Below, in pieces: positions 46,177-56,482 of a stretch of DNA of 61,372 nt (position 1 is its first letter; each line of letters opens with the position of its first letter). The stretch lies in the NCBI RefSeq assembly GCF_000755285.1, contig NZ_BBMK01000011.1, positions 1-61,372 on the forward strand. The letters are read 5' to 3'. This DNA comes from Nonlabens ulvanivorans. Lineage in GTDB: Bacteria; Bacteroidota; Bacteroidia; Flavobacteriales; Flavobacteriaceae. The notes under the pieces were generated by a model. It was not told where the DNA came from and made no database searches. It saw only the letters and a list, made by a program, of their open reading frames with translations. Made by a program: the position numbers and the translations under genes.

Positions 46177-47283
46177 ATGATCACAACAGATCAGCTCAAA
46201 ACGTTACAAGAACGTGTTATCGCTTTAAAAGATTATCTACAAATAGATGCTAAGGAAATCGAGATTACCAATCTTGAAGAGAAGACTTTTTCTCCTGACT
46301 TCTGGAATGACGCAAAGGCCGCAGAACTGATCATGAAAGAATTGCGTAATAAGAAACAATGGACTACAGATTATGACACTGCCACAACTCTAGCCGAAGA
46401 TGCAGAAGTTCTTTATGAATTCTTTAAAGAAGGTGACGCTACTGAAGAAGAAGTCATGGTTAAATATAATGCCGCGATTGACATCACAGAAAAGTTAGAG
46501 TTTAAAAATATGCTTTCTAATGAAGGTGATGACATGAGTGCTGTTTTACAAATAACTGCTGGCGCTGGTGGAACAGAATCCTGCGACTGGGCAGAGATGT
46601 TGATGAGAATGTACATGATGTGGGCGCAAAAAAATAATTATAAAGTAAAAGAGCTCAATTTTCAAGCTGGTGATGTTGCAGGTATTAAAACGGTAACCTT
46701 AGAAATTGAGGGCGATTATAGTTTTGGGTGGTTAAAAGGAGAAAACGGTGTACATCGATTAGTACGTATATCTCCATTTGATTCTAATGCAAAACGTCAC
46801 ACTTCATTTGCCTCTGTTTACGTTTATCCTCTTGCAGATGATACTATAGAAATAGATATCAATCCAGCAGATATTAAATGGGATTTTGCAAGATCAAGTG
46901 GTGCTGGTGGACAAAACGTTAACAAAGTAGAGACTAAAGCAATACTGACGCACCATCCATCTGGTATCGTTATTCATAATTCTGAAACCAGATCTCAATT
47001 AGAAAATCGTGAAAAAGCAATGCAAATGTTGAAATCTCAACTTTTTGAAATTGAGCTACAAAAACGTAATGCCGCGAGAGATGAGATAGAATCTGGAAAG
47101 ATGAAGATAGAATGGGGCTCGCAAATACGTAATTATGTAATGCATCCTTATAAGTTAGTTAAAGATGTGAGAACTGGTCACGAAACCGGTAATGTTGATG
47201 CCGTTATGAACGGTGATATCGATGCGTTTCTTAAAGCCTTCTTAATGGAAAGTGGTCAAGAAAAACCGTCCGATGAGTTATAA
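46177..47283 (+). CDS. prfB: Peptide chain release factor 2
   Basis: Recognises UGA and UAA stops. 368 residues. The codon-reading SPF motif is in RISPFDSNAKRH, and GAGGQNVNKVETKA is the catalytic GGQ loop. The gene is in one frame from its ATG: the programmed CTTTGA frameshift site found near codon 26 in many bacteria is absent. Intact, with a G4 run at 47114-47117 that is not expanded. Confidence 0.97.
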   Translation: MITTDQLKTLQERVIALKDYLQIDAKEIEITNLEEKTFSPDFWNDAKAAELIMKELRNKKQWTTDYDTATTLAEDAEVLYEFFKEGDATEEEVMVKYNAAIDITEKLEFKNMLSNEGDDMSAVLQITAGAGGTESCDWAEMLMRMYMMWAQKNNYKVKELNFQAGDVAGIKTVTLEIEGDYSFGWLKGENGVHRLVRISPFDSNAKRHTSFASVYVYPLADDTIEIDINPADIKWDFARSSGAGGQNVNKVETKAILTHHPSGIVIHNSETRSQLENREKAMQMLKSQLFEIELQKRNAARDEIESGKMKIEWGSQIRNYVMHPYKLVKDVRTGHETGNVDAVMNGDIDAFLKAFLMESGQEKPSDEL

Positions 47284-47342
47284 GCCTAGTCACATGGTAG
47301 TTAAGTGTAAATAGTCAATTTAAATTTGTAAAAAAAACAACA

Positions 47343-47393
47343 TTAAGTTAACTTAACTTTAGTAATGACGGCTTAAACCGTCTGATAGATTTG
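47343..47393 (+). promoter_or_regulatory. Promoter and two dyads of the TonB-type receptor
   Basis: TTAAGTTAACTTAA (perfect 14-bp palindrome, 47343-47356), GACGG-CTTAAA-CCGTC (47367-47382) and the -7 box TAGATTTG (47386-47393), 29 bases before the ATG. Dense dyads suggest two regulators or a dimer pair. Confidence 0.55.
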
Positions 47394-47422
47394 TAGTCCT
47401 AGTAGAAACTAAATTAACTACA

Positions 47423-49867
47423 ATGAAACTACAATACTTATTTCTCGCAATTTTAATCCTTCCTATTCTTGCGATAGCACAAAAACCAGATTCCGATGGT
47501 ATGATAACCATTTCTGGTACTCTAGTTGATCAGTCTACTAAAAGCCCTCTAGAATTTGCAACCGTATCTTTACTAAGCACTAAACCAGGATCAACTCCTC
47601 AAGGTGGAATAACTGACATCGATGGAAAATACAATATTCAAGTAACTCCTGGAACTTATGATGTGAAGTGGGAATACATCACATTTAAGACCTTAATTAA
47701 AAAAGCAGAAGTTCTAACTGCCGATAAGGATTATGGTACAATAGAACTTGAAATTGATGTTGCAGAATTAGATGCAGCAATTGTTATTGCAGAGAAAACA
47801 ACGGTAGACATAAGGTTAGATAAAAAAATATACAATATAGGTAAAGATCTGACTGTACGAGGCGGTAGCGCTAGTGACGTACTGGACAACGTCCCTTCAG
47901 TATCTGTAGATGTAGAAGGTAATGTAGCCTTAAGAGGTAATGATAATGTCACTATTCTTATTGACGGTAGACCTAGTGCATTAGTCGGTTTTAATGGAGC
48001 CGAAGCTTTAAGACAAATTCCTTCAGACGCGATTGAAAAGATAGAAGTTATAACTTCTCCTAGTGCGCGCTATGATGCAGAAGGTACAGCTGGGATTTTA
48101 AATATCATCCTTAGAAAAAACAAACTACTAGGGTTTAATGGTACCATGCAATTAGACACGGGCTATAATCCACAATTAGGACTGTCTTTTAATGGTAACC
48201 TACGAAGTGAAAAATGGAACCTATTTACCAATACAGGATTCAGATATAGAGAAACACCTGGTAATAGTAGTACGAGTACAGAATATTTATCCTCTACTGC
48301 ACAAAATCGCTTTGTAAATGAAGAGCGTGTTTTTGACCGAGTAGGTAGAAATTTCTTTACCAGTCTAGGTGCAGAGTATTTTATTAATGATCAATCTAGT
48401 ATTGTTGCAAACATTGTTTATCGATTAGGTAATGATGATGACTTGAACAGTAACATTATAGACCGTCTAGACGTTAACGGTAATGTAAATGAAGCAACCT
48501 CTCGTGTAGAAGCAGAATCAGAAGATGATACGAGAATACAGTATTCATTAGATTACAAAAATGATCTTGATGATAACGGCCAGAAGATTACAGCTAGTAT
48601 TCAATACTCAACGTCAGTGGAAGATCAAAATGCAAATATCTTAGAGACTGAAACAACCACAAATACGATTAATGATGTGGAGAGAACACTAAGTGAGGAA
48701 GATGAGCAAAATGCCACGGCACAATTTGACTATGTATTACCTATAGGAGAAGATACTCAATTTGAGGCTGGTTATAGAGGAAATTACCGCGATATTAGTA
48801 ACTCCTTTTACTTAGAAGAACAATTAACTTTCCCTACTGGTCCTCTTGTGCCAGATGCTGGTCTTAATAACACCTTTGATTATGAAGAATTAGTAAATGC
48901 TGTTTATGGTCAATACGGTAAAGAATATGGTAAATTCTCATTCCTTGCTGGTTTAAGGTTTGAGCAAACCAATGTAACCATAAGACAAGAAACAGTTGAT
49001 ACTGAAGAGAAGAAAAATTATAGCAGCCTCTTCCCTACTCTTAACTTAGGTTATGAAATCCAAGATGGTGAAAATATTACTTTAGGATACAATAGACGTG
49101 TAAGAAGACCACGTGGTCGTTTCTTAAACCCATTCCCTAGTAGATCTAGTGAATCTAATGTGTTTCAAGGTAATGTAGATTTAGATCCTACTTTTACAAA
49201 CTCTTTAGATTTAGGATATTTAAGAAGATGGAAAAAAGTAACCTTAAGCACTTCTATATATTACAACCGTAGTGATGATAACTGGGAATTCATACAAGAA
49301 GATACAGGTGAGATAACAGATAATGGAGACCCTATCATCAGACGTACACCAGTAAACCTATCTACGCAAGAACGTATAGGGTATGAACTAACACTTACCT
49401 ACAGACCTTTTAAATGGTGGACTATAAATACTGACTTCAATTTATTCCATGCAACTACAGATGGTGATTTTAACGGGACTAATTTTGATAATGAGAATAC
49501 TTCTTACTTTGCAAGATTGAATCAAAAATTCAGCATCCCATCGGGTATCGATTTTCAAACAAGATTGAACTATCGTGGCGCATCAGAGAACGCACAAAGC
49601 ACTAATGATGGTATATTAACCATGAATCTTGCTGCAAGTAAAGATATTATGGGCGATGACGCAACCATTTCATTAAATGTAAGTGACTTGTTTAATAGTC
49701 GTAAAAGACAAAGCACTACGATAACTGATGATTTTATAACAGATAGTGAGTTTCAATGGAGAGAAAGACAAGTTAATCTAAGTTTTGTTTACCGATTTAA
49801 TCAAAAGAAGAAAAATAGTCGCGGTGATGGCGGTGGTGATGGTGAAGATTATGAATTTGAGGGATAA
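47423..49867 (+). CDS. TonB-dependent receptor-like outer-membrane beta-barrel protein
   Basis: 814 residues. Signal peptide (LFLAILILPILAIAQ), carboxypeptidase-D-like regulatory domain (about 25-115, ISGTLVDQSTKSPLEFATVS), plug domain with VLDNVPSVSVDVEGNVALRG and ILIDGRPSALVG, then an OMP_b-brl_3-type barrel, ending in a Gly/Asp/Glu tail (RGDGGGDGEDYEFEG). It takes up an unknown substrate across the outer membrane. Intact. Followed by a small barrel protein that may be cotranscribed. Confidence 0.92.
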   Translation: MKLQYLFLAILILPILAIAQKPDSDGMITISGTLVDQSTKSPLEFATVSLLSTKPGSTPQGGITDIDGKYNIQVTPGTYDVKWEYITFKTLIKKAEVLTADKDYGTIELEIDVAELDAAIVIAEKTTVDIRLDKKIYNIGKDLTVRGGSASDVLDNVPSVSVDVEGNVALRGNDNVTILIDGRPSALVGFNGAEALRQIPSDAIEKIEVITSPSARYDAEGTAGILNIILRKNKLLGFNGTMQLDTGYNPQLGLSFNGNLRSEKWNLFTNTGFRYRETPGNSSTSTEYLSSTAQNRFVNEERVFDRVGRNFFTSLGAEYFINDQSSIVANIVYRLGNDDDLNSNIIDRLDVNGNVNEATSRVEAESEDDTRIQYSLDYKNDLDDNGQKITASIQYSTSVEDQNANILETETTTNTINDVERTLSEEDEQNATAQFDYVLPIGEDTQFEAGYRGNYRDISNSFYLEEQLTFPTGPLVPDAGLNNTFDYEELVNAVYGQYGKEYGKFSFLAGLRFEQTNVTIRQETVDTEEKKNYSSLFPTLNLGYEIQDGENITLGYNRRVRRPRGRFLNPFPSRSSESNVFQGNVDLDPTFTNSLDLGYLRRWKKVTLSTSIYYNRSDDNWEFIQEDTGEITDNGDPIIRRTPVNLSTQERIGYELTLTYRPFKWWTINTDFNLFHATTDGDFNGTNFDNENTSYFARLNQKFSIPSGIDFQTRLNYRGASENAQSTNDGILTMNLAASKDIMGDDATISLNVSDLFNSRKRQSTTITDDFITDSEFQWRERQVNLSFVYRFNQKKKNSRGDGGGDGEDYEFEG

Positions 49868-49959
49868 TCTTAAATTTTTAAGTTATTCTCAAAATTATTA
49901 ACAAAATATAAAACTATTAATGGATATACTCTCTTAATTTTGAATCAAAATAAACAATT

Positions 49960-50457
49960 ATGAAAAAAACACTTTTGATTCTAGGAATTGCGTTAAGCAC
50001 AGCATTTATTTCAAATGCGCAAACAGTATCTGAAAATGCTATAGGTATTAGAGCTGGTGATGGTGATGGTTTTGGTACTGAAATATCATATCAAAGAGCC
50101 TTAGGTGATAATAACCGACTAGAGATAGACCTAGGTTATGAAGATGGAGAAAACTTTGACGGTTTTAAAGCAACAGGATTATACCAATGGTTATGGAATA
50201 TCGAAGGTGGATTTAACTGGTATGCAGGTGCTGGTGGTGGTTTAGGAAACGTAAGTCTAGATGACGATTTCCCAGGTAGAGGTAATTTTGAAGATGATTC
50301 TGAAACGTTTCTTTTCGGTGCCGCACAAGTAGGTATAGAATACAACTTTGATATCCCACTATTGATATCTCTTGATGTAAGACCAGAATTTTATTTTGGA
50401 GACTTTAGGGATGGTAATGATTTAGATATCGCATTAGGGTTGAGATATCAATTTTAA
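49960..50457 (+). CDS. Small outer-membrane beta-barrel protein
   Basis: 165 residues. Signal peptide (MKKTLLILGIALSTAFISNAQ) and amphipathic strands with a Gly/Asp-rich loop pattern (GIRAGDGDGFGTEISYQRA, YAGAGGGLGNVSLDDDF), ending ALGLRYQF with the terminal aromatic residue of barrel proteins. An eight-stranded porin-like barrel is likely. It lies 92 bases after the TonB-type receptor. Function unknown. Confidence 0.82.
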   Translation: MKKTLLILGIALSTAFISNAQTVSENAIGIRAGDGDGFGTEISYQRALGDNNRLEIDLGYEDGENFDGFKATGLYQWLWNIEGGFNWYAGAGGGLGNVSLDDDFPGRGNFEDDSETFLFGAAQVGIEYNFDIPLLISLDVRPEFYFGDFRDGNDLDIALGLRYQF

Positions 50458-50478
50458 AAAATAAGAACATTTTTAATT

Positions 50479-50512
50479 AATAACGCTTCCTAAAAAGAAG
50501 CCGTTATTTTTT
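50479..50512 (+). terminator. Terminator of the small barrel gene
   Basis: AATAACG and CGTTATT arms with an inner TTC/GAA and a T-run; it overlaps the stop codon of the convergent prcB-like gene. Confidence 0.8.
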
Positions 50513-50971
50513 ATCATCATGCGTCACCTTAATAATTTGAAAAGGTGTCGTAAGACTCATAGTAGCCATATCACCTTCTGCCTTAATAAGCTCAAAATTA
50601 AAGTGCAATAAATTCTTCTCATTACGCACTTCAGTGACCTCTACAGAGTATCCGCCAGTTGATTTCTGACCGCCATAGGCAAAGACTAAGGCTTCTTTTT
50701 TAAAGTTAACACTCGGGATTTTCAAACCTGGTTTACGGGTACTGTTAATTTGCCCCCCCATTAATTCTTGCATAGATTCTTCTGACTGGACAACAATCGT
50801 TTCTTGTAATTCGTGATTACTATTGTTACCTTCTAGTATTACTTCATAATAGGAAGTAAGTCCAAAAACCTTTTCTGGAGTATCCATTTTTTTACCTTTA
50901 CAGCTACTAGTTAACGTGATACTACTTATTACTAGAAACAGTAGAGAGAATGTCTTTATATAATTTTTCAT
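50504..50971 (-). CDS. PrcB-like lipoprotein
   Basis: 155 residues. Lipoprotein signal ending SITLTSSCKGKK. VFAYGGQKSTGGYSVEVTEV is the core of the PrcB C-terminal domain named from the Treponema protease complex. A G7 run (50753-50759, plus-strand C) spells MGGQIN; G4 would give MGQIN. The first 50 bases overlap the end of bshA in another frame if bshA is repaired. Envelope-anchored; a protease partner is not nearby. Confidence 0.85.
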   Translation of the reverse strand: MKNYIKTFSLLFLVISSITLTSSCKGKKMDTPEKVFGLTSYYEVILEGNNSNHELQETIVVQSEESMQELMGGQINSTRKPGLKIPSVNFKKEALVFAYGGQKSTGGYSVEVTEVRNEKNLLHFNFELIKAEGDMATMSLTTPFQIIKVTHDDKK

Positions 50972-52061
50972 ATTGTGGTATTATTAACTGAATGTCAAAT
51001 TGTTTCGCTTTCGCGAAACGTTATTCTTAAATTGTAATAGTCTAGCATCATCTTCTAAAATATGAATTGCATTTTGTGCCATTTCATCAATATCTCCTAC
51101 TTTGCTAGTAAAACCTGTAACTCCATCTTCATTAACCTCTGGTAATCCACCTGTATTTGAAGATATAACAGGAGTTTTGTTTGCCATAGCTTCTAGAGCT
51201 GCTAGCCCAAAACTTTCTTTCTCAGATGGTAGTAAAAATAAATCTGTGAAACAAAGAATACGATCTATCTCAGTACTATTACCTACCCATTTGATTTGTA
51301 ATTGTAACTTTTTAGACTTGGCATATTCTTCTGCCTCAAATCGCTCTGGACCATCGCCTACCATAATCAAAATAGCCGGTATTTTTTCTTGAATCTTTTC
51401 AAAAATTTTAACCACGTCCATAATTCGTTTAACAGGCCTCATATTACTTACATGAGTAATAATGCGTTCTTCTGGAAAAGCCATTACCGTACGATCACAG
51501 TCTGTAAACTCTGTTTTATAGTTAGACATATCGATGAAGTTAGGCACCACATCAATATGCTTTGTAATATCAAACAATTCTAAGGTGTCTCTTTTAAGAC
51601 TGTCAGAAACTGACGTGACTACGTCACTATTATTAATACTAAAGGTTACACTAGGCTTATATACAGGATGATTACCTACTAAAGTAATGTCTGTACCATG
51701 CAATGTAGTTACCATAGGTAATTTAATACCTAAATCCTTCAACATTTGTTGCGCCATGTAGCCTGCATATGCATGTGGAATAGCATAATGTACGTGTAGC
51801 AGTTCAATACCATATTCTTGAACGACATTAACTAATTTACTAGATAAAGCAAGATCATATGGTTGATAATGAAATAAAGGATACTCCTCTACATTAACTT
51901 CATGAAAGAAAATATTTTTTGCAAGTAGTTCTAATCGTACGGGCTGTTTATAAGTCACAAAATGAATCTCGTGTCCTCGTTGAGCTAGCGCAGTCCCCCA
52001 ACATTGTAGCCACTACTCCACTACCGCCATAGGTAGGATAACATACTATTGCAATTTTCAT
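50922..52061 (-). CDS. bshA: N-acetyl-alpha-D-glucosaminyl L-malate synthase, two frameshifts
   Basis: GT4 glycosyltransferase for the first step of bacillithiol synthesis. The true start MKIAIVCYPTYGGSGVVATM is in another frame than the body because of a G5 run (coding strand; 51995-51999) that reads MLGTALAQRGHEI with G4. The body has VVTSVSDSLKRDTLELF, MVGDGPE, KESFGLAALEAMA. Near the end the dispersed palindrome has lost one base (51006-51020); restored, it reads NAFAKAKQFDIQLIIPQYE and stops at 50922. 379 residues after repair. Confidence 0.93.
51006..51020. repeat. Dispersed palindrome with one base missing, in bshA
   Basis: CGCTTTCGCGAAACG lacks one G of the 16-bp core; the loss changes the bshA frame. 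Restored, it is read as NAFAKA. Confidence 0.88.
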
Positions 52062-52091
52062 TAGAATTTATTTTGTAATTGGTTTTTAAAA

Positions 52092-55029
52092 TTAATCAAT
52101 TATCGCATCATATATGATTTGCTGGATGTTAGTTCTTATATTCTCTGATAAGAGAAATCTATTCTCTGCACTGGGAAAAATACGGTTGGATAGAAAAACA
52201 TACACTATTTCAGAGTCTGGATCTGCCCAAGTGTAGGCGCCCGTAAAGCCGCTATGACCAAAACTAGTCATACTAACGCAACCACATGTAGGTCCAACTT
52301 CATCAAGTTGTGGTTTATCAAAACCTACACCACGTCTTACTTCTTGATCACAGTAATAGCAGGTGTTAAATTTAGATATCGTTTCTGGCTTAAAATAAGT
52401 AACATCTCCATAACTACCATTCTGCAAATACATTTGCATCATTTTTGCAACATCATTTGCATTAGAGAATAATCCAGCGTGACCACCTATTCCACCTTGC
52501 ATTGCAGCACCTTGGTCATGTACAAACCCATGTATTAATTGACCACGATAGGTCATGTCGTTTTCAGTAGGCACTATTTCATCTTTAGAGAATCTATCTA
52601 ATGGTAAATACCCCATATAATTCATTCCCATTCTTTTATAAAAATGACTAGTTGTTAACTCATGTAAGGTTTTTTTAGATCTATCCTCAATATATTTTTT
52701 GAGTAAGTAATATGGTAAATCGCTATACTTATATTCCTGACGGCTTCTTAATTCACTATTTGCGATTCGATTAAATATAGTATCTTGAATGATTCCATTT
52801 GCAAATAAATTCTGTGCGACTTCTACATTATATATAGACGACTTTGAGTTTCTATAATATTGCGACATTGGTCTCGAGGTAATGCTATCTAGAGTATATC
52901 TATAAAAAGGAATCCAGGCTTGTAATCTCGCATAATGAGACAACATTGATTTAATGGTAATATCCTTTTTATTTGTGGTCGATAATTCGGGGATTAATGT
53001 CCCTATAGAGTCTTCTAAATCAATTACGCCTTCTTCTTCAAGCTCCATTACTAATGGTAAAGTCCCCATTATTTTAGTTAATGAGGCTATATCATAGACA
53101 TCTTCATCATTAACAGCCACCTCTTTTGAATAAGTATGATAGCCAAAGTTCTTTTGATACACAACTTTACCACGACGAGCCACTAGGATCTGCATACCTG
53201 GAGCACCTAAGCTGTTTACCGTATAATTTGCAATACTGTCAATTTTAGAAAGTTTGTAAGAATCTAAACCTACACTACTAGGTGTATTTCCATAAGCTAA
53301 ACGACGTAAGTAAGGTGTATCTACACCATCATTTACTTTAAACTGGTTACCTGCACTCACTGGTAATCTTCCCACCGCTGGTCGAGCTCCAAAGATTATT
53401 TGAGCACTGATTTTCTGGCTCCACTCACTGTTTTGATAACTCATCAAAATACCTTCAAAATTTTCAACAGTATTAAGTTGGGCAAGCATATAAGGTCTTA
53501 CAAAAGCATCAAAAACAACATCATGCGTTCTTGCAATTTCATAAAGCCACGTAAGTTGTGTAGATTTTATTTGATATCCTTTCCACGGACTATCATTACT
53601 GCGGTGCAAGCCTACAATAACAGTATTATAGGACTCTAACTTCATAAGTAATTCATTTAGTTGAGTTGCTTTTACCTGAGTCACCTTAGAGTATTTATTT
53701 AATTCTTTTAGAAAAACAGCACCGCTATCATCACCTAATTCAACATATGCGATTTTTTTAAGCTCTAAATTTTTAAGAGGTAAAATAGAATCTTTATTGC
53801 GCAAGACTGTTACTGCCTCAGAAATAGCTCGCTCATATACTACATCATCACTTTCTGTATTTAAATCGTTAATAAGATTAAAAGTGCTTATGGGACGATA
53901 TTTATGTAAACCAGATGCGTATTTAGCTTTTAAAATCTTTTTAACTGAATGTTCTATACGTTCATCAGTAATATCACCACTAGCCCAAGCTGCAATTATT
54001 TTATCAATCGCCTTAGGAACATTTTCAGAAATAAGCAGCACATCATTACCTGCCTTAAAAGCTTGTAAATCAATCTGTCCAGGCTCACTAAAATTAGACG
54101 CTCCTTTCATATTTAAAGCATCTGTAAATATGAGACCTCTAAAGCCCATTCTATTTTTTAATAAATCTGTAACTACTTTTTCACTAATACTGGTTGGGTA
54201 ACCTGGTCTAGGTTCTAAACTTGGTATATTTAAATGGGCAACCATCACACTTGCCATTCCTTCTTGAAAAAGTTTACGATACGGATACAACTCTACACTA
54301 TCGATACGCTCTGCACTAAACTCTACGGTAGGTAATGTTTTATGACTATCTTGATCTGTGTCTCCATGCCCAGGAAAATGCTTTGCACAAGCCAGTGTTC
54401 CTGTGCTTTGCATTCCTTTCATAAAAGCTTGTGACTTATCTGTCACATTATACATATCCTCACCAAAGCTACGATTACCTATAATCGGGTTATCTGGATT
54501 TGTGTTAATATCTACATCGGGCGCAAAATTGATATGTACTCCTAATCTCTTGCAATGTTGACCTATACGTCTACCTACATCATAGCTAGAACGTGTGCTA
54601 GGTGTTGCTCCTAGTGTCATATTCCATGGAAAAGCATAAGTGCTGTCTAATCGCATGCTTAAACCCCCATTCTGCATCCATTGCAATAAGCATGGGCGTT
54701 TTTGATTTACTTTGTAACTCATTAGTTAGATGAGCTTGTTGTAGTGGTCCACCTTTAGAAAAAATAATACCTCCTATTTTCTGTTCTTCAACTAATTTTC
54801 TAACAGCAGCCACATGAGCCTTTCCTTTATTAGAAAACAAATCAACCATAAACAGTTGACCCACTTTTTCTCTTTGATTCAGACTATTATAAACACTATC
54901 TACCCATTTTATTTGAGCGATAGAGTCATTAGTAATTAATGGGTCATGAGAAGAGAATTGTGCCTGTGAAGTATATGCTTTGGCGAAAGCGAATATCAAA
55001 AGTAATCCTTGTAATAAAGTCCTATTCAT
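52092..55029 (-). CDS. Glycoside hydrolase 3 / beta-lactamase fusion, frameshifted
   Basis: 978 residues after repair. The signal peptide IFAFAKAYTSQAQ is partly spelled by a palindrome variant. GH3 domain (about 30-400): KHFPGHGDTDQDSH and nucleophile region IFTDALNMKGAS, NagZ-like. Serine beta-lactamase-like domain (about 590-975): SxxK in ASLTKIMGT, YSD in YKYSDLPYYL, HSGFTG. Likely a periplasmic beta-N-acetylglucosaminidase acting on muropeptides plus an esterase/peptidase. The break is a G5 run (coding strand, 54664-54668) where G4 gives DAEWGLSMRLDS. Confidence 0.92.
54976..54991. repeat. Variant dispersed palindrome in a signal-peptide coding region
   Basis: TGCTTTGGCGAAAGCG, two changes from the core; read on the minus strand as FAFAKAY in the GH3 signal peptide. 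Confidence 0.75.
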
Positions 55030-55155
55030 AATATACAATAGCATTTAAGGAAAGGGTTTCAAGAACCATTCCTAAAGCAACAAGATAGAAACTTAACGCT
55101 TCATCTTAAGTTAATAAAGAGAAAATAATAACGGACTTTTAAACTAGTTTATCAA

Positions 55156-55637
55156 CTAGAAAAAGCGCGAATGCCAGCTCTCACTAGCAGGAACTTCCCA
55201 GTGCTCGCGATACTCACCTACGTTTGTAACAAGGTTATTAAAAACGATTGTGTTAGGAGAAACCGACTTTGCTTTGGCCATTTTTTTAAAGTCACTTAAT
55301 TCTTTATGTGCCACATATTGACCATTTTTAAAGGTGACATTCATTTTATCCATAAGATCAATCCTGAAAGATTTTTCTATTGATTGAATAAAGCGGACAC
55401 TAGCATCTATAGAACAACCTGTAGCGCCTGCTGTAGTCTGATCTAAACCTATGACTATAAATCTATTATATGGATACTCTACACCAGCTTTTAAATCTTT
55501 ACCATGGCTGTCCATTGCTGTAAAAAGTTATCCATTTGAGGCTTTAACTCATTAAGCTCATCTGTAGTAAATGGTCTATTTGCTTGATAGATCCATACTC
55601 TAGCTTCTTCTGGTAAATCTTTAAAATTTGCGTGCAT
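55156..55637 (-). CDS. Conserved 160-residue protein (often labelled ABC transporter ATPase), frameshifted
   Basis: Start MHANFKDLPEEARVWIYQAN, then RPFTTDELNELKPQMDNFL. The frame breaks near 55507, where ACAGCCATGG lacks a C; repaired it reads QWTAHGKDLKAGVEYPYNRF and continues to ESWHSRFF. The usual database label is misleading: no Walker motif is present. The Asn/Asp-rich FIVIGLDQTTAGATGCSIDAS segment is highly conserved in Bacteroidota by my recollection. Function unknown. Two bases from the preceding gene, so cotranscribed. Confidence 0.78.
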
Positions 55638-55639
55638 AG

Positions 55640-56265
55640 TTATTCTTCAATTTTAGTAAGTACTAACATGTTTCTATATTCTTGTATCCTAAGATCGTAC
55701 ATGTTTTTTTCTACATAAGTAAATGTGTACTTCTTCTTTTTTTTCATTGCTGTTTCTAACAGATTATCATTTTCTACATATTCTAACCATAGAAACTTAC
55801 GCACTCTTCCGGTATCATCTTTTATACTAATGGTATAAATTGTTCATTAGAAAAGTCTATAACCTTACCTGTCAATGTAAAAGACATAGGTGCGCTATCT
55901 GCAGTATAACCCATTTCTTCAAAATCTTCATCACCAGCCATAGATAGAAATAAGGATATAGATGATGGGCAATTAACCACCATGTGCATACCCAATTGTT
56001 CTCCATATGCCTCTAGCACCTCATCACCTGCAGTAAAGTCTAATCCATTTTCTTTATAATATTCTGGATCAGTTGCATATGCTTTAAACATACTTTCTGT
56101 GAAAACTTTTAAAGCTTCAATACTGGTCAAGTTATCGATATCACCTTCTTCCTCTAGATGCGCACAAATACTGTTAGATAATTTATCTAGCACTTCATCT
56201 TCTAATTTTTGTGCATTGGAAAATATAGTAACCAATAATAGTAAGATTGTAATTTTAAATTTCAT
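55640..56265 (-). CDS. Secreted or periplasmic conserved protein, frameshifted
   Basis: Signal peptide (MKFKITILLLLVTIFSNAQ). The mature part is helical, with one conserved-looking Cys region (SNSICAHLEEEGDI), then a beta segment. The break near 55839 (CAATTTATACC lacks a T) is repaired to NEQFYTISIKDDTGRVRKF, ending MLVLTKIEE at 55640; 208 residues. Not assigned to a family. Spaced six bases from the small membrane gene and two from the next, in the same operon. Confidence 0.75.
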
Positions 56266-56271
56266 ATGATT

Positions 56272-56481
56272 TTACATTTTCTTTTTTTTCACCATCCACC
56301 GTGTAGCAATGGCCATAAATGTTCCAAAAATTAGAGTACTAAAAACGAACTTTACTTCATGAAAAGGTAATTCACTAGCATAATCAAATGCTGCCATTAT
56401 CCCTGCGTAAACTAAACCAGAAAATAGGCCTAGTACAATACGGTTTTTCCAAGGTATTTTATCGGGTTCATTATTTTTCAT
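56272..56481 (-). CDS. Small two-helix membrane protein
   Basis: 69 residues from ATG 56481 (MKNNEPDKIPWKNRIVLGLF). Two membrane helices (GLFSGLVYAGIMAAF and VFSTLIFGTFMAIATRW) and a basic KKKKM tail. It begins one base after the stop of the Fe-S protein gene, which argues for this start over a longer one inside that gene. Function unknown. Confidence 0.72.
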   Translation of the reverse strand: MKNNEPDKIPWKNRIVLGLFSGLVYAGIMAAFDYASELPFHEVKFVFSTLIFGTFMAIATRWMVKKKKM

Positions 56482-56482
56482 T

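Noticed and set aside
46177..47283. Programmed frameshift in prfB
   Set aside because: The gene is open in one frame from its ATG and has no CTTTGA site near codon 26.
3844..54668. Phase-variable poly-G tracts
   Set aside because: Tracts of only five to seven G in housekeeping genes such as uvrA, ybaB and ltaE are not typical contingency loci, and some give an in-frame extra Gly in strict motifs. Not fully excluded, so listed as a finding about sequence quality.
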